Shown: positions 1 through 5,462 of the stretch, one piece after another
How the letters are laid out: each line of letters begins with the position of its first letter
How positions within the stretch are numbered: position 1 is the first letter of the stretch
DNA from: Gemmatimonadaceae bacterium
GTDB taxonomy: Bacteria; Gemmatimonadota; Gemmatimonadetes; Gemmatimonadales; Gemmatimonadaceae
NCBI GenBank assembly: GCA_013816695.1
Contig: JACDDZ010000129.1
Coordinates: 1 to 5,462 of the forward strand
Length of the DNA stretch: 5,462 nt
Reading direction: 5' to 3'
Position numbers and translations under genes: made by a program
The notes under the pieces: generated by a model
Told to the model about the DNA's origin: nothing
The model's database searches: none
Seen by the model: only the letters and a program-made list of their open reading frames with translations

Positions 1-84
1 GACGCAGACCTTAGGGCAGTGCAGGCCGGCGAGCCGTTCATAATGGATTCTTCACTCGAGCCTCTACGATCGGTGATTTCCTGA
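1..84 (+). CDS. C-terminal end of an unidentified upstream protein (5' partial)
   Basis: Frame 1 is open from the first base to a TGA at 82-84 and gives 27 residues ending in LEPLRSVIS. The stop abuts the GTG start of the GDP-fucose synthase gene with no gap, which is the same packing as the rest of the operon and is the main reason to believe it is a real coding end. The fragment is too short to assign. It does not look like the C-terminus of GDP-mannose 4,6-dehydratase, the usual neighbour of fcl. A GEPF-type stretch followed by a short helix is loosely reminiscent of the tails of sugar oxidoreductases (Gfo/Idh/MocA), but that is only an impression. Confidence 0.6.
   Translation, partial: DADLRAVQAGEPFIMDSSLEPLRSVIS
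72..77 (+). promoter_or_regulatory. Shine-Dalgarno-like site for GDP-fucose synthase
   Basis: GGTGAT lies 7 bases before the GTG at 85 and is complementary to the extended anti-Shine-Dalgarno end of 16S rRNA. It sits inside the last codons of the preceding gene. It supports GTG 85 as the start, which also places the Rossmann motif at the normal distance from the N-terminus. Confidence 0.5.
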
Positions 85-1050
85 GTGGATAAGAGCGCGA
101 AGGTTTTTGTCGCGGGGCATCGCGGTCTCGTCGGATCGGCACTCGTTCGCGAGCTCGAACATCGCGGCTACGACAAGATTGTCACGCGCACGCGTTCAGA
201 AGTCGACCTGCGCGATCAGCGCGCGGTCCAGTCTTTCTTTGCCGAGGAAAACCCGGACGTAGTTTTGCTTGCCGCAGCGAAAGTGGGCGGAATTCACGCG
301 AACAACGTCAGCCGATGGGAATTTCTGCACGAAAACCTGCAGATACAGAACAACGTACTCGGAGCGTCGCTGGACAACCGCGCCGAAAAAGTTGTTTTCT
401 TTGGCAGTTCCTGCATTTACCCAAAACTTTCCGACCAACCGATCAAGGAAGACTATCTCCTCACGGGAGCGCTCGAGCCAACGAACGAGCCTTATGCGAT
501 TGCAAAGATCGCGGGCCTCAAGCTGGTCGAGTCTGCGAACATTCAGTACGGTCAGAGCTGGCTGTCTCTGATGCCGACAAATCTGTATGGGCCTGGCGAC
601 AACTTTGATTTGGTAACGTCGCACGTACTTCCGGCCATGATCCGCAAGTTTCACGAGGCAAAGCTTCGCCGCGAGAGTGGCGACAACGCGCCGGTAGTTC
701 TCTGGGGATCGGGGAAGGCACTTCGTGAATTCCTGCACGTGGACGATCTCGCTCGGGCCGCCCTGCACCTGATGGAAACGGGAGCAACGGGGTTGTACAA
801 CGTCGGCTACGGATCCGACCTTCCCATTCGCCAGCTTGCTGCAACGATTGCCGCGATTGTCGACTACGACGGTCCAATCGAGTGGGACACGACGCGCACC
901 GACGGCACGCCGAGAAAGTTTCTGGATTCGTCGAAGATTCGAGCGACGGGCTGGGCGCCGGCGATCACGCTCGATGACGGCATCAGGTCTACCTACGATT
1001 GGTACCTGAAGCACTCCGCGATCGAGAGCCTGATCGCAGCACGGCATTGA
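85..1050 (+). CDS. fcl: GDP-L-fucose synthase (GDP-4-keto-6-deoxymannose 3,5-epimerase/4-reductase)
   Basis: Cytoplasmic short-chain dehydrogenase/reductase of 321 residues that converts GDP-4-keto-6-deoxy-D-mannose to GDP-L-fucose using NADPH. The N-terminal nucleotide-binding motif is GHRGLVGSA, with glycines at 11, 14 and 17. The family segment AAAKVGGI follows at 63-70, then GSSCIYPKL at 107-115. From the E. coli enzyme as I recall it, the catalytic Ser-Tyr-Lys correspond to Ser108, Tyr137 and Lys141 (in EPYAIAK), and the epimerisation Cys and His correspond to Cys110 and His180. MPTNLYGPGDNF (163-174), WGSG (207-210), REFLHVDD (214-221) and DGTPRK (273-278) are also characteristic. Length matches the family (about 310-325). 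The start is GTG, immediately after the previous stop. The gene ends in a 4-base TTGA overlap with the permease. No GDP-mannose dehydratase is visible in the window. Assignment is secure; wcaG is an equivalent gene name. Confidence 0.96.
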   Translation: MDKSAKVFVAGHRGLVGSALVRELEHRGYDKIVTRTRSEVDLRDQRAVQSFFAEENPDVVLLAAAKVGGIHANNVSRWEFLHENLQIQNNVLGASLDNRAEKVVFFGSSCIYPKLSDQPIKEDYLLTGALEPTNEPYAIAKIAGLKLVESANIQYGQSWLSLMPTNLYGPGDNFDLVTSHVLPAMIRKFHEAKLRRESGDNAPVVLWGSGKALREFLHVDDLARAALHLMETGATGLYNVGYGSDLPIRQLAATIAAIVDYDGPIEWDTTRTDGTPRKFLDSSKIRATGWAPAITLDDGIRSTYDWYLKHSAIESLIAARH

Positions 1051-1880
1051 GCGAGGAAGCACTCCCGACCGTTGTAATCCAGCCGTCGGAGGGATGGGTC
1101 TCACTCAAGCTGCGCGAGCTCTGGCAGTACCGCGAGCTCCTGTATTTCCTGACCTGGCGTGATGTGCAGGTCCGTTACCGGCAGACCGCCCTCGGCATCT
1201 TATGGGCTGTCCTTCAGCCGCTGCTGACAATGGCGATTTTCAGCGTGGTGTTCGGGCGGCTCGCCAATCTTCCTTCAGACGGATTGCCGTATCCGATTTT
1301 TGTTTTTGCCGCTCTGTTGCCATGGCAGCTCTTTTCCGGCGCGCTTACGCGGGCAGGGACGAGTCTCGTGTCGAGTGCGAACCTTCTGACCAAAGTTTAT
1401 TTCCCGCGGCTGATTATTCCGTTTTCGGCTGTCGCGGCGGGTCTCGTCGATTTTGCGATTGCACTCGCGGTGCTGGTAGTCCTGATGCTGTACTACGGAA
1501 TTCGTCCCGGCCTTGCCGTGCTCTGGATTCCGGTGCTCGTCATTTTCGCGCTCGCAAGCGCATTGGCGGTCGGACTCTGGTTGTCGGCGCTCAATGTGAA
1601 GTATCGCGACGTTCAGCACCTCATCCCGTTTCTTGTAATGGCATGGATGTATGCATCGCCGGTAGCCTATTCTGCGAACATGATTCCAGGAGGCCGCTGG
1701 CGGCTGATTTACGCACTCAATCCGATGGCCGGCGTCATTCAGGGGTTTCGTTGGGCGCTCACCGGCGGCCCTGCACCGAGCGAGCTCATCCTCGTTTCTG
1801 CTGTCGTGGTCGTCGTCATGCTCGTTGGCGGTCTGTATTACTTCCGCCGCATGGAACGCGGCTTTGCGGACATCGTCTAG
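1047..1880 (+). CDS. wzm: ABC-2 type polysaccharide export permease (Wzm-like)
   Basis: Inner-membrane channel subunit of an ABC polysaccharide exporter, 277 residues from the chosen start. A cytoplasmic N-terminal part contains the characteristic amphipathic segment (around 21-45, ending RDVQVRYRQTALG), which leads into the first membrane helix. Six hydrophobic segments are visible at about 47-70, 81-100, 123-151, 156-183, 192-209 and 246-265. LNVKYRDV (182-189) and the SPVAYSANMIP region (204-214) are typical of Wzm/KpsM/TagG-type permeases. The start chosen is TTG 1047, which overlaps the fcl stop as TTGA. A longer form from TTG 999 would overlap fcl by 52 bases and adds an unconserved tail. 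No clear Shine-Dalgarno precedes 1047, so translation is probably coupled to fcl. Its partner ATPase begins one base after the stop. Substrate chemistry cannot be read from the permease. Confidence 0.93.
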   Translation: MSEEALPTVVIQPSEGWVSLKLRELWQYRELLYFLTWRDVQVRYRQTALGILWAVLQPLLTMAIFSVVFGRLANLPSDGLPYPIFVFAALLPWQLFSGALTRAGTSLVSSANLLTKVYFPRLIIPFSAVAAGLVDFAIALAVLVVLMLYYGIRPGLAVLWIPVLVIFALASALAVGLWLSALNVKYRDVQHLIPFLVMAWMYASPVAYSANMIPGGRWRLIYALNPMAGVIQGFRWALTGGPAPSELILVSAVVVVVMLVGGLYYFRRMERGFADIV

Positions 1881-1881
1881 C

Positions 1882-3156
1882 ATGCCTGACGTGATTACCG
1901 CGACGAACGTGGGAAAAAAGTACCGTCTCGGCGGGATGGGGGGCGGTTACAAGACACTTCGTGACACACTCGCCCATGCAGTTTCGCGGCGTGTGCAACC
2001 TGGAGCAACCCGGCAGGAAATCCCGCATCTCTGGGCGCTCAAGGACGTCAATTTCACGGTAGCGCCGACGGATGTACTCGGGATCATCGGCAAGAACGGC
2101 GCGGGGAAGAGCACGCTTCTGAAAATTCTTTCGCGTGTCACCACACCCACCACTGGTCGCATCGAAATGCACGGACGGGTCGGGTCCCTGCTCGAAGTCG
2201 GAACTGGATTTCATCCCGAGCTCACCGGCCGCGAGAATATTTTCCTCAACGGCGCGATCATGGGTGAGAAGCGTGCCGACATTCGCAGGAAATTTGACCA
2301 GATCGTGGCGTTTGCAGAGGTTGAAAAGTTCGTCGACACTCCGGTGAAGCACTACTCGAGCGGCATGTACGTACGGCTCGCGTTTGCCGCTGCCGCGTTC
2401 ATGGAGCTTGAGATCCTGATCGTAGACGAGGCTCTGGCAGTCGGCGACGCAGCGTTTCAGAAAAAATGCCTCGGGAGAATGGGAGAAGCGGCACGCGAAG
2501 GGCGCACGATTCTCTTCGTCAGCCACTCGATGACTGCACTGGAGAGCCTTTGCAATCGCGTCATCTGGATCGACCACGGCTCGCTCGTCGCCGAGGGCGA
2601 GCCGCGCAAGGTGATTGCTGACTACATCGAGAGCGCGAACAAGACGGCGGCGCCCCGACAGGTTGGCGTGTACAGCTGGGAAGGGCACCGTCGCGGGACA
2701 GGCGAGGTTCAGTTCGGTGGTTTTCGGTTGATGAACGATCGCGGCGAGGAGTCGCTCGAGTACCGCATGAGCGACACCATAGTCGCCGAAGTGGAATTCG
2801 AGGCGCATGCCGATATTGAGAATGCGGTGTTCAGCTTCAGTCTCCTGGATGCTGCAACCCAGACGGTGGTGACGACCTGGGTGGGTCGGCGAGAGGTAAC
2901 GCCTCTCACTTCAGGTGAGCAGGGCATATTCCGGATCGTCATCCCGCGTGACACGCTGCGCGCGCGCCGCTACTTCTTCAATCTTGGCGTCGCCAACGAG
3001 CAGAACAATGAGGTCCCGTACGACATCTGGGCTGGGGGCGGCACCGAATTCTTTGTGGGATATCCGGAGGATCTTGAAGATCTGGATCTCCTCGTAGGAA
3101 ACGACGTCGCGCTCGTGACGCTGCCTGTGCGAACAGAGATAGAAATCCGTCCGTGA
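1882..3156 (+). CDS. wzt: ABC polysaccharide export ATPase with C-terminal glycan-binding domain (Wzt-like)
   Basis: ATPase subunit that powers glycan export through the adjacent permease; 424 residues. The nucleotide-binding domain shows Walker A GKNGAGKST (70-78), the Wzt/KpsT/TagH-type segment LLEVGTGFHPELTGREN (103-119) in place of a canonical Q-loop glutamine, signature YSSGM (158-162), Walker B ILIVDE (178-183) with Asp182 and Glu183, and switch His215 in VSHS. After about residue 265 comes a roughly 160-residue beta-rich extension that fits the Wzt_C domain, which in characterised O-antigen transporters binds the modified non-reducing end of the chain. The only ATG start among the genes here (1882) follows the permease TAG by one base; the same frame stays open further upstream only as a shadow of wzm. 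The end overlaps the next gene as GTGA. The ATPase call is secure; the binding-domain call rests on position, length and composition. Confidence 0.95.
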   Translation: MPDVITATNVGKKYRLGGMGGGYKTLRDTLAHAVSRRVQPGATRQEIPHLWALKDVNFTVAPTDVLGIIGKNGAGKSTLLKILSRVTTPTTGRIEMHGRVGSLLEVGTGFHPELTGRENIFLNGAIMGEKRADIRRKFDQIVAFAEVEKFVDTPVKHYSSGMYVRLAFAAAAFMELEILIVDEALAVGDAAFQKKCLGRMGEAAREGRTILFVSHSMTALESLCNRVIWIDHGSLVAEGEPRKVIADYIESANKTAAPRQVGVYSWEGHRRGTGEVQFGGFRLMNDRGEESLEYRMSDTIVAEVEFEAHADIENAVFSFSLLDAATQTVVTTWVGRREVTPLTSGEQGIFRIVIPRDTLRARRYFFNLGVANEQNNEVPYDIWAGGGTEFFVGYPEDLEDLDLLVGNDVALVTLPVRTEIEIRP

Positions 3157-3875
3157 TCTCTTCGGGGAACAGCCGGTTGCTTGCCGTGATTCCCGCACGC
3201 GGCGGATCGAAGCGCGTGCCGGGAAAGAACGTGAGGCTATTGGGCGGAAAGCCGGCGATAGCATACAGTATCGAGGCCGCCTTCGACTCTGGCCTGTTCG
3301 ACCGCGTGATAGTGAGCACCGACAGCGACGATATTGCTTCCGTTGCGCGAGCTGCTGGTGCGGACGTGCCATTCGTCAGAGGAAGCAATCTTTCCGACGA
3401 CCATGCACCCGTCTCAGAGGTCACCGCCGATGCACTCGCCCGGGTGGATCAGGAGGCGGACCGGTACGACGCAGTCTGTCAGCTCATGGCGAACTGTCCA
3501 CTGCGGAACTCGGATGACATCAAATCTTCCTATGACCAGTTCTCAAAAACCGGAGCGGCAACGCAGATTTCCGTTACGAGCTACGGCTGGCTGAATCCAT
3601 GGTGGGCAGTTCGCAGTGATTCCAGCTTCCGCCTCACGCACATACTGCCGGATGCGCTCGGCAGGAGAAGTCAGGATCTCCCCGAGGTTTTCTGTCCAAC
3701 AGGTGCGGTGTGGTGGGCGAAGAGCGGCATTTTGCGCAGTACGCGCGATTTTCATATTGAAGACAAGCGTGGCTGGGCGATGCCCTGGTACCGCGCGATC
3801 GACATCGACACAGAAGACGACTGGCGGATGGCTGAAATGCTGTTGGATATCCCGGAAGTCACGCGAACAAAGTGA
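3153..3875 (+). CDS. neuA: CMP-nonulosonic acid (acylneuraminate) cytidylyltransferase, NeuA/PseF/LegF family
   Basis: Cytoplasmic enzyme expected to couple CTP to a nine-carbon acidic sugar, giving the CMP-sugar donor; 240 residues, the length of a single-domain enzyme. The N-terminal nucleotide-binding loop is IPARGGSKRVPGKN (13-26). VSTDSDDIA (54-62), CPLRNSDDI (115-123), RSQDLPE (172-178), a PTGAVWWA segment (182-189) and the late metal-binding type DID motif (217-219) follow in family order. GTG 3153 is the start, overlapping the Wzt stop as GTGA, so translational coupling is likely. The position usually written PTSPL in NeuA or PTAPL in PseF reads MANCPL (112-117), which points to a different subgroup. 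Placement directly before a NeuB-family synthase confirms the pathway. The exact substrate (sialic, legionaminic, pseudaminic or another nonulosonate) cannot be decided, so the symbol is generic. Confidence 0.92.
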   Translation: MISSGNSRLLAVIPARGGSKRVPGKNVRLLGGKPAIAYSIEAAFDSGLFDRVIVSTDSDDIASVARAAGADVPFVRGSNLSDDHAPVSEVTADALARVDQEADRYDAVCQLMANCPLRNSDDIKSSYDQFSKTGAATQISVTSYGWLNPWWAVRSDSSFRLTHILPDALGRRSQDLPEVFCPTGAVWWAKSGILRSTRDFHIEDKRGWAMPWYRAIDIDTEDDWRMAEMLLDIPEVTRTK

Positions 3876-3879
3876 GAGA
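3874..3879 (+). promoter_or_regulatory. Shine-Dalgarno-like site for the NeuB-family gene
   Basis: GAGAGA overlaps the stop of the cytidylyltransferase gene, with its first GAG triplet 6 bases before TTG 3883. It is a modest match, but it is the only purine-rich run near the start, and it supports TTG 3883 over the much earlier in-frame starts. Confidence 0.35.
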
Positions 3880-3882
3880 CGA

Positions 3883-4959
3883 TTGAGCGAAATTGCTATC
3901 AGAGGTCGCAAGGTGGGGGAAGGTCATCTCCCTTATGTGATCGCGGAAATCGGCGCCAATCACAACGGCGACATGGCGCTCGCGCGCGAGATGATTTCCG
4001 CCGCGAAAGACTGTGGGTGCGACGCAGTGAAGTTTCAGCTGTGGGGCCGGCATACTGCGCACACCGAATCGTACATAAAGAAGCTGAGTGCCCAGAAGAA
4101 ACTGGGGGACGTCGACCTGGCAACGCCCGAACTGGGCCTTGGAACCGTCGCGGACCAGCTAGAGAAATTCCAGTGCACCCAGGATCAGCACGTCGAGCTC
4201 AAGCAGTACGCGGACGGCTTGGGAATAGATTTTTCTTCTACCGCTCTGACCGAAGAGGACATTGATTTCCTCGCCGAGCTCGATGTCGCTTTCCTCAAGA
4301 TTGCTTCGCAGGATACCGACCACCCGTACTTCATTCGCTATATCGCTGAGAAGGAAATGCCGACGATCCTCTCAACGGGACTGTCGAATTGGGCGGAGAT
4401 CGAAGAAGCAGTGGAGTGCTTTCGCCCTGACTACATGCATAACCTTTGTTTGATGCACGTAGTGTCATTGTATCCCCCCGAGGATCGGCTTATAAACCTT
4501 CGGAAGATGGATTCGATGCGGCAGTTGTTTGGCGTTCCCGTCGGGTATTCCGATCACAGTATTGGATTTTCTGTTCCGCTCGCTGCGGTCACGCTGGGTG
4601 CCGCAGCGATCGAGAAGCACTTCACACTCGACAAGAACATGCCGGGCTGGGACCACAAGGTGTCTGCGGACCCATCTGAAATGCGCATCATATGCTCGGA
4701 GGCCAGGCGAATTCACGCGGCGCTCGGCTCACCGAATCCGCTGCTTTCGCCTGACGAAGTGAAGAAGGCAGACCATTTTAGACGCAGCATCATTACGACG
4801 ACACTCATTCGTAAAGGCGACACCATCACGCTTGATAAATTGTTTTTCAAGCGGCCCGGGATTGGAATCAAGCCTAATGAACTGAGGTACGTGGTGAACC
4901 GCGTTGCAAAGCGCGACATCGAAGCCGATGAGCTCGTGAATTGGGACGACCTGGTTTAA
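3883..4959 (+). CDS. neuB: NeuB-family nonulosonic acid synthase (N-acetylneuraminate synthase-like)
   Basis: Cytoplasmic enzyme expected to condense phosphoenolpyruvate with a six-carbon amino sugar to form a nine-carbon keto acid; 358 residues, normal for the family. The TIM-barrel domain begins with IAEIGANHNGDM (20-31), containing the conserved Glu22, then VKFQLW (49-54), LKIASQD (138-144) and ILSTGLSNW (162-170). The two metal-ligand histidines are placed at His225 (YSDHS) and His246 (EKHFT). A C-terminal SAF/antifreeze-like domain spans about 300-358 and carries KRPG (323-326), which in NeuB lies close to the partner subunit's active site. The start is TTG 3883, seven bases after the previous stop; the same frame upstream is only a shadow of the cytidylyltransferase. 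Unusual readings are STAL (119-122) where STPF is common and GWDH (255-258) where GPDH is common. Family call is secure; the sugar made is unknown, so the symbol is generic. Confidence 0.94.
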   Translation: MSEIAIRGRKVGEGHLPYVIAEIGANHNGDMALAREMISAAKDCGCDAVKFQLWGRHTAHTESYIKKLSAQKKLGDVDLATPELGLGTVADQLEKFQCTQDQHVELKQYADGLGIDFSSTALTEEDIDFLAELDVAFLKIASQDTDHPYFIRYIAEKEMPTILSTGLSNWAEIEEAVECFRPDYMHNLCLMHVVSLYPPEDRLINLRKMDSMRQLFGVPVGYSDHSIGFSVPLAAVTLGAAAIEKHFTLDKNMPGWDHKVSADPSEMRIICSEARRIHAALGSPNPLLSPDEVKKADHFRRSIITTTLIRKGDTITLDKLFFKRPGIGIKPNELRYVVNRVAKRDIEADELVNWDDLV

Positions 4960-4963
4960 CGCT

Positions 4964-5462
4964 TTGCATCCGAACCGCAGTCCCGACTGGATTCCACATT
5001 CAAGGCCAACACTTACGGACGCCGATGCCAGCGCTGTCGCTGATGCTGTAGCGTCCGGCTACGTCGGGTCCGGCAGCCGGGTTGGTCTGTTCGAGAGTCA
5101 AGTCGCGAAAAGGCTGGGACGAGAGCACGCTCGTGCAACCACCACAGGATCGGCTGCGCTGCACCTGGCCCTTCTCGCGTGCGGAGTGAAGCCTGGCGAT
5201 GCGGTGCTGCTGCCCGCGTTTGTTTGCCGCGCTGTCCTGAATGTGGTGCTCGCGTGCGGCGCGAGACCTGTTCTTGTTGACATCGATCCGACTACGCTGT
5301 GCATCACCGTTGAGACTGCGCGAAGAGCAATGACGTCTGCGAAGGTGCGCGCTGGATCCGTGCTCATACTCGTTCATTCATTCGGTGTTGCCATTGATGT
5401 AAGGGCGTTTGAAGCGCTTGGCCTTGTCATCGTGGAAGATGCGGCATCGTCCTTCGGGGCAG
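4964..5462 (+). CDS. DegT/DnrJ/EryC1/StrS-type PLP sugar aminotransferase (3' partial)
   Basis: N-terminal 166 residues of a PLP-dependent enzyme of the kind that transaminates nucleotide-linked keto sugars; the window ends inside the gene. Family features in order: an IPHSRPTLTDAD entry (10-21), a variant of SGW..G at SGYVGSG (31-37), the PLP-phosphate loop TTGSAALHLAL (60-70), a GDAVLLPAF.C strand (78-88), GARPVLVDID (99-108), and VEDAASSFGA (157-166), whose Asp159 should contact the PLP ring nitrogen. The catalytic lysine lies beyond the edge and cannot be checked. The start is TTG 4964, four bases after the NeuB stop; no other ATG, GTG or TTG occurs in frame before the conserved entry motif. 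No clear Shine-Dalgarno is visible. It might act in the nonulosonate precursor pathway (LegC or PseC role) or make a separate amino sugar; the visible part does not clearly match either. Confidence 0.88.
   Translation, partial: MHPNRSPDWIPHSRPTLTDADASAVADAVASGYVGSGSRVGLFESQVAKRLGREHARATTTGSAALHLALLACGVKPGDAVLLPAFVCRAVLNVVLACGARPVLVDIDPTTLCITVETARRAMTSAKVRAGSVLILVHSFGVAIDVRAFEALGLVIVEDAASSFGA

Noticed and set aside
999..1046. Longer permease start at an upstream TTG
   Set aside because: It would overlap fcl by 52 bases and adds charged residues not expected in the family; TTG 1047 gives the 4-base overlap seen elsewhere in the operon.
196..1104. Long open frame on the - strand opposite the GDP-fucose synthase (302 codons)
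   Set aside because: It mirrors a strongly supported + strand gene in GC-rich DNA, its translation is basic and low in recognisable motifs, and it has no partner gene on that strand.
1825..1881. Extended N-terminus for the ATPase
   Set aside because: It lies wholly within the permease coding sequence in another frame; ATG 1882 gives a standard N-terminus directly after the permease stop.
1816..2808. Long open frame on the - strand opposite the ATPase gene (330 codons)
   Set aside because: It is a shadow of the ABC ATPase; the predicted protein shows no domain, and the Walker and signature motifs fix the coding strand as +.
3063..3092. Short inverted repeat (GATCTT/AAGATC) that might be a hairpin or terminator
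   Set aside because: It is inside the ATPase reading frame where an acidic EDLEDLDLL stretch repeats similar codons; it has no T tract and lies within a translationally coupled operon.
2911..3424. Overlapping - strand open frames across the ATPase/cytidylyltransferase junction
   Set aside because: They span two supported + strand genes, and their translations show no recognisable family.
3616..3882. Extended N-terminus for the NeuB-family protein (about 89 extra residues)
   Set aside because: This stretch is the other-frame reading of the cytidylyltransferase gene; NeuB proteins begin just before the IAEIG motif, which fits TTG 3883.
5000..5377. - strand open frames opposite the aminotransferase
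   Set aside because: They are shadows of a + strand frame with clear DegT-family motifs in the right order.

Overview
This window is a stretch of a bacterial surface-polysaccharide (O-antigen or capsule type) biosynthesis and export operon. All supported genes lie on the + strand and are packed head to tail with gaps of 0 to 7 bases or 4-base start/stop overlaps. The DNA is GC-rich (roughly high fifties percent by eye) and five of the six gene starts that can be seen are GTG or TTG. A Wzm/Wzt-type exporter whose ATPase has a C-terminal glycan-binding domain, together with GDP-fucose and nonulosonic-acid genes, suggests a Gram-negative, moderately high-GC bacterium. The phylum cannot be fixed from the sequence; Gemmatimonadota- or Acidobacteriota-like is only a guess.

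Layout: 1-84 is the last 27 codons of an unidentified upstream gene. 85-1050 is GDP-L-fucose synthase (fcl/wcaG), with its catalytic residues intact. 1047-1880 is the ABC-2 type polysaccharide permease (Wzm-like). 1882-3156 is its ATPase (Wzt-like) with a C-terminal Wzt_C-type domain. 3153-3875 is a CMP-nonulosonate (acylneuraminate) cytidylyltransferase. 3883-4959 is a NeuB-family nonulosonate synthase with a C-terminal SAF (antifreeze-like) domain. 4964-5462 is the N-terminal part of a DegT/DnrJ/EryC1/StrS-type PLP aminotransferase that runs off the window. There is no intergenic stretch of more than 7 bases, so there is no room for an internal intergenic promoter or terminator, and no RNA genes, mobile elements or CRISPR arrays were seen.

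Working model: Fcl makes GDP-L-fucose. The NeuB-like enzyme condenses a hexosamine-derived sugar with PEP to give a nine-carbon acidic sugar, which the NeuA-like enzyme activates with CTP. Glycosyltransferases outside the window build these into a lipid-linked glycan, and Wzm/Wzt carries the finished chain across the inner membrane. The Wzt_C-type domain suggests that a chain end is recognised before export. The most notable points are that both nonulosonate enzymes carry variants at motifs usually conserved in the sialic, legionaminic and pseudaminic acid enzymes, that the precursor-forming genes are not in view, and that the operon avoids ATG starts.
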